Positions 1 to 7,427 of a stretch of 51,065 nucleotides of DNA are shown here, piece by piece. Source of the stretch: Hoeflea sp. BAL378 (GTDB taxonomy: Bacteria > Pseudomonadota > Alphaproteobacteria > Rhizobiales > Rhizobiaceae); NCBI RefSeq assembly GCF_000759435.1, contig NZ_JRJG01000197.1, forward strand, positions 1 to 51,065, read 5' to 3'. Under the pieces are notes generated by a model. The model was not told the DNA's origin, did not search any database, and worked only from the letters and a program-made list of their open reading frames with translations. The position numbers were made by a program, and so were the translations under genes. Within the stretch, counting starts at the first letter, position 1, and every line of letters starts with the position of its first letter.

Positions 1-155
1 TCGCCGGCCTCGCGCCCGGGCAGGACTGGCCGCTGCACCTGGCCGCGGGCGGCTGGATCCTGGCCTTCGGCGGCTTCGCCGTGATCTATTTCCCGATCCT
101 GGCGCGTCCGAAGCTCGGCCCCAAGCTCGCCACCGGGCAGGTGGCGGCGCGATGA
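1..155 (+). CDS. nnrS: NnrS family protein, C-terminal fragment (5' end outside window)
   Basis: Only the last 50 or so codons are present, in the frame that starts at base 3 and stops with TGA at 153-155. The visible part has a hydrophobic segment with the pattern HLAAGGWILAFGGFAVIY, then a short basic tail (LARPKLGPKL). This resembles the last membrane helix and tail of NnrS, a heme/copper multi-pass membrane protein linked to nitric oxide stress and denitrification. The next gene is NnrU and overlaps by the ATGA arrangement, so the two are translationally coupled, which supports the call. With so little sequence the family assignment leans on this neighbour. Confidence 0.6.
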   Translation, partial: AGLAPGQDWPLHLAAGGWILAFGGFAVIYFPILARPKLGPKLATGQVAAR

Positions 156-820
156 ACGGCTGGGGCGAGTTCATCGCCGCCTATGGCCTGTTCCTCGCCT
201 CGCACGCCATCCCGGTGAGGCCGCCGGTCAAGCCCTATCTCACCGCGCGGCTGGGCAAGGCGGGATTCTCGCTGGCCTATTCGGTCCTGTCGATCGCGGT
301 GCTGGTCTGGCTGATCATGGCCGCGGGCCGCGCGCCCTATGTCGAGATCTCGCCGCGCGCGCCTTGGCAGGCGCTTGTGACGCTGGTCGCGATGATCGCC
401 GCCTGCATGATCCTGGCGCTGGCTGCGTTCCGGCCCAATCCGTTTTCCTTCGGCGGCCGGCGCAACGCGGATTTCGATCCGGCGCGGCCGGGGATCGTTG
501 GCTGGCTCAGGCATCCGTTTCTGGCGGCGCTGGCGCTCTGGGCGGCCGGCCATGCCGCGCCCAATGGCGATCTCGCCCATGGGATCCTGTTCGGCGGCTT
601 CGCGCTGTTCGCGCTTCTCGACATGCGGCTCATCGACCGGCGGCGCAAGCGCGAGATGGGCGCCGATCGCTGGCTGGAGCTCCGGCAGGCGGCGCGCGAG
701 GGACGAAGCCTTGCTCCGGATGCCGCGGCAATCGCCCGTCTCACGGCGGGCCTGGTTCTGCTATGCGTGCTGATCTGGCTGCACCCGCACGTCATCGGGC
801 TCGATCCGCTGGCCTGGTAG
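152..820 (+). CDS. nnrU: NnrU family membrane protein
   Basis: A 222-residue integral membrane protein. The N-terminus carries the NnrU-type signature FLASHAIPVRP (about residues 14-24). Hydrophobic segments follow near residues 40-60, 72-90, 120-135, 145-158 and 195-213, with a charged loop RLIDRRRKREMG before the last. NnrU proteins are found beside nirK/nor/nnrS genes in denitrifying rhizobia; the biochemical role is not settled, but they are tied to nitrite and nitric oxide metabolism. The start overlaps the end of the upstream NnrS-like gene by four bases. It converges on mazG with only 14 bases between the two stop codons. Confidence 0.85.
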   Translation: MNGWGEFIAAYGLFLASHAIPVRPPVKPYLTARLGKAGFSLAYSVLSIAVLVWLIMAAGRAPYVEISPRAPWQALVTLVAMIAACMILALAAFRPNPFSFGGRRNADFDPARPGIVGWLRHPFLAALALWAAGHAAPNGDLAHGILFGGFALFALLDMRLIDRRRKREMGADRWLELRQAAREGRSLAPDAAAIARLTAGLVLLCVLIWLHPHVIGLDPLAW

Positions 821-834
821 AGCCGCGCCTCGCC

Positions 835-1665
835 TCAGTCTTGCTCGGGCTTGAGCTTGGCCGCCTGCCACAGCGCTTCCATCTCGTCGAGCGTGGCGCC
901 GGCGGGCGTCTTGCCCTGGTCTGCCAATCCGGCCTCCACCGCCGCGAAGCGGGTGCGGAACTTTGTGTTGGTCGCGCGCAGCGCGTCCTCGGGGTCGGTC
1001 TTCAGGTGCCGGGCGAGATTGGCGACGGCGAAGATGACGTCGCCCAGTTCTCCCGCCGCCTTTTCGGTCTCGCCGCTGGCGATCTCCGCGCGCAGTTCGG
1101 CGATTTCTTCCTCGATCTTGTCGAGCACGGGGCCGGCGGCGCCCCAGTCGAAGCCGACCCGGCTGGCCGCCTCCTGCAGTTTCAACGCCTCCATCAGCGC
1201 GGGCAGCGCGCGCGGCACGCCGGTGAGCTGTCCGGGCGTTTCAGCCTCGGGCAACCCGCGCGCGGCACGGCGGGCCGCACGGTCGGCCTTTTCCCCGGCC
1301 TTGATCTCGGCCCATTGCGCCTTGACCTTGTCGGGCGTGTCGGCGTCGGAACGCTCGAACACATGCGGGTGGCGGCGGATCATCTTGCGGGTGATCGCCT
1401 CGACCACGTCCTCGAAGCTGAACAGATCCTGCTCCTCGGCCATGCGGGCATGGAACACCACCTGCAGCAGCAAATCGCCCAGTTCGTCGCAGAGATCCTC
1501 GGGATCGTTGCGCTCGATGGCGTCGGCGACCTCGTAGGCCTCCTCGATCGTGTAGGGCTTGATCGAGGCGAAATCCTGCTTGATGTCCCAGGGGCAGCCG
1601 GTTTGCGGGTGCCGGAGCGCCGCCATGATCTCGATGAGGCCGGAAATGTCGCGTGATGGTTTCAT
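835..1665 (-). CDS. mazG: Nucleoside triphosphate pyrophosphohydrolase MazG
   Basis: A 276-residue protein with two MazG all-alpha NTP-pyrophosphatase domains. The first has the metal-binding pair TIEEAYEVADAI (EE at 41-42, E45) and DELGDLLLQ (ELGD at 61-64). The second repeats this as IEEEIAE (185-190) and GELGD (206-209). A charged linker at about 110-150 joins them. MazG hydrolyses NTPs to NMP and pyrophosphate, cleans the nucleotide pool, and in some bacteria lowers (p)ppGpp. Length and domain order match the bacterial two-domain form. The Shine-Dalgarno is weak. It is monocistronic here, convergent with nnrU, and preceded upstream by an AT-rich region. Confidence 0.93.
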   Translation of the reverse strand: MKPSRDISGLIEIMAALRHPQTGCPWDIKQDFASIKPYTIEEAYEVADAIERNDPEDLCDELGDLLLQVVFHARMAEEQDLFSFEDVVEAITRKMIRRHPHVFERSDADTPDKVKAQWAEIKAGEKADRAARRAARGLPEAETPGQLTGVPRALPALMEALKLQEAASRVGFDWGAAGPVLDKIEEEIAELRAEIASGETEKAAGELGDVIFAVANLARHLKTDPEDALRATNTKFRTRFAAVEAGLADQGKTPAGATLDEMEALWQAAKLKPEQD

Positions 1666-1812
1666 CCGTCGAGCTTAGCCGAGCCGCGCGGGGCCTGCGA
1701 CCGGTTCGCCCAGGGCGGGCGGGTTGTCCACAGCTCTATCGCGGGAGCCGTAGGCGTCGCGGCGCGGAGTCCAGCCTGACGCAAGCCATGGACCTTATGA
1801 ACCATGGTACAT

Positions 1813-1830
1813 ATATCATAAATTTGATAT
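1813..1830. promoter_or_regulatory. AT-rich inverted repeat ahead of the orphan gene
   Basis: ATATCA (1813-1818) and TGATAT (1825-1830) form a perfect 6-bp inverted repeat around TAAATT. It lies in the most AT-rich stretch of this part of the window (about 1798-1850), roughly 30 bases ahead of the TTG start of the small gene at 1862. It could be an operator overlapping a promoter; no protein can be named. Confidence 0.35.
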
Positions 1831-1861
1831 TTAACCCTTTGTTAACCTTGGAGACTGCGAA

Positions 1862-2188
1862 TTGGAAATACGCTCTGAAATTTATTCAGACTATTTCTAC
1901 AACAATGGCATCCGCTCTCCGGACCAGGCCAGGTCCGCGGACGACTCCTCGTTGCGCGTCTTTCAACAGGTGACTGTCTATTATGATTCCCCCAAGGCGC
2001 CATCAGGGACTGAGCCGGGAAAACCCAGCGTTCAGGGCAATCTTACTTTCGGGGAAGACGGAACATACGCCCTGTCCTACAACGGCACCGTTCCGGTCGA
2101 AGTAAAAAGCGCCCCAAGAGAGCCACGCACCAAGAAAGACGCCGGGATCAAGCCGTTCGACGGCTTGCTTGACCTGCTCGGACACTAA
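1862..2188 (+). CDS. Hypothetical small protein, AT-rich orphan
   Basis: A 108-residue open frame with a TTG start, placed 8 bases after GGAG at 1850-1853. Composition is hydrophilic and unlike a random GC-rich shadow frame: tyrosine- and asparagine-containing N-terminus (SDYFYNNG), a beta-like middle (QVTVYYDSP, GNLTFGEDGTYALSY) and a short hydrophobic end (FDGLLDLLGH). I recognise no family. Base composition is clearly less GC-rich than the neighbours, and the AT-rich leader has an inverted repeat. This could be a lineage-specific or recently acquired gene. The antisense frame at 2003-2185 is less convincing. Function unknown. Confidence 0.45.
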   Translation: MEIRSEIYSDYFYNNGIRSPDQARSADDSSLRVFQQVTVYYDSPKAPSGTEPGKPSVQGNLTFGEDGTYALSYNGTVPVEVKSAPREPRTKKDAGIKPFDGLLDLLGH

Positions 2189-2218
2189 TCGGCGGTGGGT
2201 GCCTGATCGAGGGGCGGA

Positions 2219-2821
2219 TCAGTTGAGCGGGATGGCGTTGTCGTCCTTGCCCGCCTGATAGGCATTGGACAGGTCGGCGTAGCGGGCGCGGATGCGGTTG
2301 GCCTGGTCGAGCAAGGTCCGGGCCTCATCCTCAGCAAGACCTGCCATGATGTCGAAGATGCCGCGGCCGCGCCAGAAGGCGTTGTCGTGGTTGTAGCCAC
2401 CCGGCTCGAGCCCAAAAACCTCCTTGAGCATCTTGAGATCGTGCGGAATGGCAAAGCTGTCGCGCGAATCCTGGTGGCTGAAGAAATAGAAGAAATTGTC
2501 GAACCCGGCCCAGGCGATCGCCGACATGCACATGGTGCAGGGCTCGTGCGTCGACAGGAAGATCATGTCCCGGGTCCGCTCCTGACTGGAGACCGGTGCT
2601 TCGTAGAAGCATTTGAGAAGATGCACCTCGCCGTGCCACAGCGGGTTCTCGGTCTCGCGGTTGGTCTGCGCCATCACCAGGGACAGGTCCGACTTGCGCA
2701 GGAGTGCTGCGCCGAACACCTTGTTGCCTTCTGCCACGCCCTTGTCGGTCAAGGGCAGGATGTCGTGCTCCATCACGTCGAGCAGTCGTCCGGCCAGTTC
2801 CGCGTTTTCGGTGATCGTCAT
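2219..2821 (-). CDS. Nucleoside/cytidine deaminase family protein
   Basis: A 200-residue zinc-dependent deaminase fold protein. The zinc site is visible: HGE at 63-65 (the H-x-E with catalytic glutamate) and PCTMC with C95 and C98. The aromatic stretch after it (FDNFFYFFSHQDS) and the C-terminal helices are longer than in TadA, so a tRNA adenosine deaminase is unlikely; a nucleoside or base deaminase is the better call. I chose the ATG at 2821, preceded by GGAACGGAC, over the longer open frame reaching 2935. That extension is not deaminase-like and would use most of the spacer to the divergent cysG. Substrate not determinable from sequence. Confidence 0.8.
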   Translation of the reverse strand: MTITENAELAGRLLDVMEHDILPLTDKGVAEGNKVFGAALLRKSDLSLVMAQTNRETENPLWHGEVHLLKCFYEAPVSSQERTRDMIFLSTHEPCTMCMSAIAWAGFDNFFYFFSHQDSRDSFAIPHDLKMLKEVFGLEPGGYNHDNAFWRGRGIFDIMAGLAEDEARTLLDQANRIRARYADLSNAYQAGKDDNAIPLN

Positions 2822-2964
2822 GTCCGTTCCAGTCCAGTCCAGTCCGCCCGCATGAGCGGGGAGCGCGTCGCGGTTGCGCATTCTCCATATCCGGCTTTCA
2901 GGGGTAAAAGAATATCCGTCTGCCCGGTTTGGCAAATCTTTGTTCCTTCATTTGTTTCGTCTTT

Positions 2965-2991
2965 CTCCTGAAAATGGCGCCAACTCAGGAG
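2965..2991 (+). promoter_or_regulatory. Leader hairpin covering the cysG ribosome binding site
   Basis: CTCCTGA (2965-2971) and TCAGGAG (2985-2991) are perfect 7-base complements with a 13-base loop. The second arm contains AGGAG, the only good Shine-Dalgarno for the cysG ATG at 3002 (10-base spacing). In RNA the stem would hide the ribosome binding site. Whether it folds and regulates is inference. Confidence 0.45.
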
Positions 2992-3001
2992 TTGCATCTT
3001 C

Positions 3002-4459
3002 ATGTCTACGCGAAATGCGCAGCTAACCACATTTCCCGCTTTCGTGCGGGTCGACGCGAGAAAGGTCGCGATTTTCGGAAACGGCGCGGAAGCCGCGGCC
3101 AAGGCGCGGCTTGTCGCCAACACGACGGCCGACATCTCGGTCTATGCCGATGCGCCCGAAGCCGAACTCACCGACAGCCTGTCGCGCCTGGGGCTTGAGC
3201 CCTTGCCGGGCGCCTATTCCGCTGCGCAGATGGACGGCGCGACGCTGGTGTTCGCCGCCACCGGCGACGCGGCGCTGGACCGGAAGATCGTCGCCGATGC
3301 CCGCGCCCGCCGCATTCCGGCGAACGCCGTCGACCAGCCCGAGTTCTGCGATTTCCTTACGCCGGCGCTGGTCAACCGCGCGCCCGTGGCGATCGCCATC
3401 GGCACCGAAGGGGCAGGGCCGGTCCTGGCGCAGATGATCCGCGCCCGCATCGACCAGATGCTCTCGCCCTCGCTCGGCACGCTCGCACGGCTTGCCCAGG
3501 ACTACCGCGTCGCCGTCGACCGGCTGCTGCCGCGCGGCGTGGCGCGTCGGGTGTTCTGGCGCCGCTTTTTCGAGGCCGATGTCGCCACCCATGTCGCACA
3601 TAACGAGATCTCGCTCGCCCGCCGCGCCGCCACCCGCATGCTGCGCGGTCGCGAGCCGGTGCCCGGCCACATCTGGCTGGTGGGCGCCGGCCCCGGCGCC
3701 GAGGACCTGCTGACCCTGCGCGCGCAGCGCGCGATGATGGAAGCCGACGCGATCGTCTATGACGCGCTGGTGCCCGAAACCGTGGTGGCGCTCGGCCGCC
3801 GCGACGCCGAGCGGATTTCGGTCGGCAAGCGCAAGGGCTGCCATTCCAAGAGCCAGGCCGACATCAACCAGTTGCTGGTCCAGCTCGGCCGCGAGGGCAA
3901 GCGCGTCGTCCGGCTCAAATCCGGCGATCCGCTGGTGTTCGGCCGCGCCGGCGAGGAAATGGCCGCACTCAGGGACGCAGGCGTCTCCTTCGAGATCGTG
4001 CCGGGCATCACCTCGGCGCTCGCCGCCGCCGCCGATTTCGAACTGCCGCTGACGCTGCGCGGCGTGGCCTCGTCGCTGGTGTTCACCACGGGGCATGACC
4101 TGACCGGCGCGGCACTGCCCGACTGGGCGCGGCTCGCCGTCTCCGGCGCGACGCTGTGCGTCTATATGGGCCGGACGGTCGCCGCCAGCGTCGCCACGCG
4201 GCTGATCGAGGCGGGGCTGCCCGCCGACATGACGGTCGCCATCGTCGAGAACGCCTCGCGGGCTGACCGACGCCTGTTCCACGGCACGCTCGCCGACCTG
4301 CCGGCGCTCGAGCACCGCACCGAACTGTCGGGACCGGTGATGGTGGTGATCGGCGACGCCGTCGCCGGCGCAAATTTCGACCACTCGACCCCGATCGCCG
4401 AGGGACAGAGCGACGCTGCCCCCGCCCGCACCCGATCCACCCAGACCCAAGCCGCCTGA
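3002..4459 (+). CDS. cysG: Siroheme synthase CysG
   Basis: A 485-residue trifunctional enzyme that makes siroheme from uroporphyrinogen III. The N-terminal precorrin-2 dehydrogenase/ferrochelatase part has a Rossmann start (KVAIFGNGAEAAAKAR, 21-36). The C-terminal uroporphyrinogen-III methyltransferase part begins at VGAGPGAEDLLTL (227-239) and contains RLKSGDPLVFGRAGEE and the PGITSALAAAA SAM-binding pattern. Length fits the fused CysG form (E. coli 457 residues) with an extended tail rich in polar residues. It is first in an operon with DUF2849, sulfite reductase, DUF934 and ferredoxin, so its siroheme is destined for the downstream reductase. Confidence 0.95.
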   Translation: MSTRNAQLTTFPAFVRVDARKVAIFGNGAEAAAKARLVANTTADISVYADAPEAELTDSLSRLGLEPLPGAYSAAQMDGATLVFAATGDAALDRKIVADARARRIPANAVDQPEFCDFLTPALVNRAPVAIAIGTEGAGPVLAQMIRARIDQMLSPSLGTLARLAQDYRVAVDRLLPRGVARRVFWRRFFEADVATHVAHNEISLARRAATRMLRGREPVPGHIWLVGAGPGAEDLLTLRAQRAMMEADAIVYDALVPETVVALGRRDAERISVGKRKGCHSKSQADINQLLVQLGREGKRVVRLKSGDPLVFGRAGEEMAALRDAGVSFEIVPGITSALAAAADFELPLTLRGVASSLVFTTGHDLTGAALPDWARLAVSGATLCVYMGRTVAASVATRLIEAGLPADMTVAIVENASRADRRLFHGTLADLPALEHRTELSGPVMVVIGDAVAGANFDHSTPIAEGQSDAAPARTRSTQTQAA

Positions 4460-4469
4460 GGAGGCCATC

Positions 4470-4793
4470 ATGAAAACCGCCCCGTTCAAGACCAGGGTTC
4501 TCACCGCAAACCGCCTCTCCGACGGCGTCTCCGTCTGGCTCGGCGCCAGTGGCGAGTGGGTGCTGTCGATCAGGGACGCGTTTCTCGCGCGCCATGACGA
4601 GGCCGTCTCGGCGATCGAAGCCGCCGGCGCGCAGGCGCTGGCCGACAACCGCGTCGTCGACGTCAATGTCATCGAGGTCGAGGAAACGCCCACAGGCCCG
4701 CGGCCCTACCGGCTGCGCGAGCGTATCCGCGCGGAGGGTCCCTCCATCGACTACGCGCCGGTTGCCTCCGCCCGGGTCTCCCAGGCCGCATAA
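4470..4793 (+). CDS. DUF2849 protein of the sulfite reductase operon
   Basis: A 107-residue soluble protein. The N-terminal part has the DUF2849-like pattern LTANRLSDGVSVWLGASGEWV (spread over residues 10-30), then an alpha-helical middle (ARHDEAVSAIEAAGAQALADN) and a strand VVDVNVIEVEE. It lies between cysG and cysI with short gaps of 10 bases each side and a GGAGG site ahead of its ATG. This position is typical for DUF2849 genes in rhizobia. No biochemical role is established; an accessory or assembly role for sulfite reductase is inference from context. Confidence 0.85.
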   Translation: MKTAPFKTRVLTANRLSDGVSVWLGASGEWVLSIRDAFLARHDEAVSAIEAAGAQALADNRVVDVNVIEVEETPTGPRPYRLRERIRAEGPSIDYAPVASARVSQAA

Positions 4794-4803
4794 GGATTGA
4801 ACG

Positions 4804-6474
4804 ATGTACCGTTACGATGAATTCGACCACGCCTTCGTGGCCCAGCGCGTCAGCCAGTTCAGCGACCAGGTCGCGCGCAGGCTCAAGGGCGAGATCTCCG
4901 AGGATGCGTTCAAGCCGCTCAGGCTGATGAACGGCGTCTATCTGCAGCTCCATGCCTACATGCTGCGCGTGGCCGTGCCCTACGGCACGCTGAACAGCCG
5001 GCAGATGCACAAGCTCGCCCATATCGCCCGGACTTATGACCGCGGCTACGGCCATTTCACCACGCGCCAGAACATCCAGTACAACTGGCCGGCGCTCAAG
5101 GACATGCCGGCGATCCTCGAGGAGCTGGCCGAAGTCGAGATGCATGCGATCCAGACCTCGGGCAACTGCATCCGCAATGTGACCGCCGATCATTTCGCGG
5201 GTGCTGCCGCCGACGAGGTCGCCGATCCCAGGCCCTATGCCGAGATCCTGCGGCAGTGGTCGTCGGTGCATCCGGAATTCTCGTTCCTGCCGCGCAAGTT
5301 CAAGATCGCGGTCACCGCATCCGAGCGCGACCGCGCCGCGATCCAGGTGCACGACATCGGCCTGCAGCTCAAGAAAGACGGCGAAGGCCGGCTGGGGTTT
5401 GCCGTCTGGATCGGCGGCGGGCAGGGGCGTACGCCCATTTTGGCCAAGAAGGTCAATGACTTCCTGCCGGAAGCTGATCTTCTGTCTTATGTGACGGCGA
5501 TCATGCGGGTCTACAATCTGCACGGCCGCCGCGACAACAAGTACAAGGCGCGCATCAAGATCCTGGTGCACGAGACCGGCGTCGAGAAGCTCAGCGCCGA
5601 GATCGAAGCCGAATGGATGCACCTCAAGGACGGCGAACTGACGCTGCCCGAAGCCGACATCGCCGCGATCAACGCCTATTTCGCCCCGCCCGCACTCGGT
5701 GCGCGCGCCGAGGGCTGGGGAGAGCTGGCCGCCTGGAAGAAGTCGGATCCGGATTTCGCCTCCTGGGTCGGGCGCAACGTGGCGCCGCACCGGCATCCCG
5801 ACTACGGCATGGTGACGATTTCGCTCAAGCCGATCGGCGGCATTCCCGGCGACGCCTCGGCCGACCAGATGGACGCCGTGGCGCGGCTGGCGGTCGAATT
5901 CGGCCATGACGAGATCCGCGTCACCCACGAGCAGAACCTGGTTCTGCCGCATGTGGCGCTGGCCGATCTCGAGCCGCTCTACCGGGCCCTGGTGGCCGAG
6001 GGACTGGCCACCGCCAATGCGGGGCTCATCACCGACATCATCGCCTGCCCGGGGCTGGATTATTGCGCGCTGGCGAACGCGCGCTCGATCCCCGTCGCGC
6101 AGGAGATTTCCAAGCGCTTCGGCGACGCGGCGCGGCAGGCCGAGATCGGCGATCTCAAGATCAAGATCTCGGGCTGCATCAATGCCTGCGGCCACCACCA
6201 TGTCGGCCATATCGGCATTCTGGGTGTCGAGAAGAAGGGCGCGGAACTCTACCAGATCTCGCTCGGCGGATCGGGAGACGAGAACGCCTCGATCGGCCAG
6301 ATCACCGGCCGCGGCTTCGAGCCCGACCAGGTCACCGACGCGATCGAGACCATTGTCGACACCTATCTGGCCCTGAGGACCGGCGCCGAAGAGACCTTCA
6401 TCGCGTGCTACCGCCGCATCGGCGCCGACCCGTTCAAGGCGGCGCTCTATGGCGGCGAAGCCCAGGCCGCCTGA
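4804..6474 (+). CDS. cysI: Nitrite/sulfite reductase hemoprotein (assimilatory sulfite reductase)
   Basis: A 556-residue siroheme and [4Fe-4S] reductase catalysing six-electron reduction of sulfite to sulfide (or nitrite to ammonia in relatives). The four cluster/siroheme cysteines are C415 and C421 (CPGLDYC) and C458 and C462 (GCINACG). Two ferredoxin-like half domains are visible, with the parachute region THFTTRQNIQYNW near residue 85. The gene follows cysG and DUF2849 and precedes DUF934 and a ferredoxin. Sulfite rather than nitrite is favoured because DUF934 and CysG accompany cysteine biosynthesis in rhizobia. No flavoprotein CysJ is encoded here. Confidence 0.93.
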   Translation: MYRYDEFDHAFVAQRVSQFSDQVARRLKGEISEDAFKPLRLMNGVYLQLHAYMLRVAVPYGTLNSRQMHKLAHIARTYDRGYGHFTTRQNIQYNWPALKDMPAILEELAEVEMHAIQTSGNCIRNVTADHFAGAAADEVADPRPYAEILRQWSSVHPEFSFLPRKFKIAVTASERDRAAIQVHDIGLQLKKDGEGRLGFAVWIGGGQGRTPILAKKVNDFLPEADLLSYVTAIMRVYNLHGRRDNKYKARIKILVHETGVEKLSAEIEAEWMHLKDGELTLPEADIAAINAYFAPPALGARAEGWGELAAWKKSDPDFASWVGRNVAPHRHPDYGMVTISLKPIGGIPGDASADQMDAVARLAVEFGHDEIRVTHEQNLVLPHVALADLEPLYRALVAEGLATANAGLITDIIACPGLDYCALANARSIPVAQEISKRFGDAARQAEIGDLKIKISGCINACGHHHVGHIGILGVEKKGAELYQISLGGSGDENASIGQITGRGFEPDQVTDAIETIVDTYLALRTGAEETFIACYRRIGADPFKAALYGGEAQAA

Positions 6475-6498
6475 GCCAAGACCCGGAGACTGATTTTC

Positions 6499-6990
6499 AT
6501 GACCGTAATCTGGACGAAGAACGGGATCGTCGATAACGACCCCTGGACCGCCGACGGCGCGGAGCAGGGGCCGAAGCTGCTGCCGCTCTCCGAAGCCCTG
6601 GAGCATGCCCAGGACAACGCGCCCTTCGGCGTGGTGCTGCAGCCCGCCGACGATGTCGCGACATTGGCGCCGATCCTCGGCCGGGTGGCGATCATCGCGC
6701 TCACCTTTCCCGCTTTCGGTGACGGGCGCGGCTTCTCCCAGGCCGCGTTGATCCGTCAGCGGCTGGGCTATGAGGGCGAGCTGCGCGCTGTGGGCGCCGT
6801 GCTGCTCGACCAGATCCCGCTGATGCTCAGGACCGGCTTCGACAGTTTCGAGGTCAGCCATGCGCCCACCATCGAGCGGCTCAAGCAGAACCGCCTGCCG
6901 GGCATCGACCTGCACTACCAGCCCTCCGTCGACCGGACGGAAGCCGGGCAGGGCTATAGCTGGCGCCGCGCCGCCATCGTCAACGGCTGA
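6499..6990 (+). CDS. DUF934 protein of the sulfite reductase operon
   Basis: A 163-residue soluble protein of the DUF934 family. Typical pieces are GRVAIIALTFPAFGDGRGFSQAALIRQRLGY split around residues 55-85, the following GELRAVGAVLLDQIPLMLR, and the GFDSFEV segment. Family members sit directly after cysI in many alpha- and betaproteobacteria and are sometimes called oxidoreductase-associated, but have no defined activity. It starts 24 bases after cysI with CGGAGA ahead of the ATG. Context indicates a helper role in sulfite assimilation; the function stays unassigned. Confidence 0.9.
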   Translation: MTVIWTKNGIVDNDPWTADGAEQGPKLLPLSEALEHAQDNAPFGVVLQPADDVATLAPILGRVAIIALTFPAFGDGRGFSQAALIRQRLGYEGELRAVGAVLLDQIPLMLRTGFDSFEVSHAPTIERLKQNRLPGIDLHYQPSVDRTEAGQGYSWRRAAIVNG

Positions 6991-7006
6991 CCGGGGAGCC
7001 TCTTTC

Positions 7007-7342
7007 ATGCACATTCATGTCACCGACCAGTCGGGAACCCGCCACACGCTCGAAGCGCTCGAAGGCTTCCGGGTGATGGAGATCATTCGCGACTGGGGCC
7101 TCGACATCAAGGCCGAGTGCGGCGGCGCCTGCGCCTGCGCCACCTGCCATGTCCATGTCGCACCGGACTGGACCGGCAAGCTCTATCCGATCGAGGCCGA
7201 GGAAGAGGACATGCTCGACCAGGCCTTCGACGTGCGCGACAATTCGCGGCTCTCCTGCCAGCTCCTGATGAGCGAGGAGCTCGACGGTCTCGAAGTGACG
7301 CTGGCGCCCGGAACCGAACGCCGGGACCGCGACGCGGCCTGA
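7007..7342 (+). CDS. [2Fe-2S] ferredoxin, adrenodoxin type
   Basis: A 111-residue ferredoxin. Cluster ligands read as C38, C44, C47 (C-x5-C-x2-C within ECGGACACATC) and C84 (RLSCQL). C42 is an additional cysteine inside the loop. The acidic stretch EAEEEDMLDQA after the loop is the usual partner-docking helix. A longer open frame begins upstream at 6860, but the ATG at 7007 has GGGGAG ahead of it and starts the fold, so the upstream part is a shadow of DUF934. As the last gene of the sulfite operon it is the likely electron donor to CysI; this is inference, since housekeeping ISC ferredoxins look similar. Confidence 0.88.
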   Translation: MHIHVTDQSGTRHTLEALEGFRVMEIIRDWGLDIKAECGGACACATCHVHVAPDWTGKLYPIEAEEEDMLDQAFDVRDNSRLSCQLLMSEELDGLEVTLAPGTERRDRDAA

Positions 7343-7427
7343 CGCCGCCCTCTCGGCGCAAACCCGACATCGCGGCGTCGCTGGCGCTGCTTGCGCGAGG
7401 CGGGCCGCCTGTGCGAGCCTGCCCGTC

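Noticed and set aside
1653-1973. A 106-codon plus frame overlapping the start of mazG.
   Set aside because: Arginine-rich, starts within mazG, no ribosome site; the frame at 1862 explains the region better.
2003-2185. A 60-codon minus frame inside the orphan gene.
   Set aside because: Shorter than the plus-strand frame and without a clear ribosome site; cannot be excluded fully.
4669-7014. A 781-codon minus-strand frame opposite cysI.
   Set aside because: Antisense shadow of the sulfite reductase operon; no domain features.
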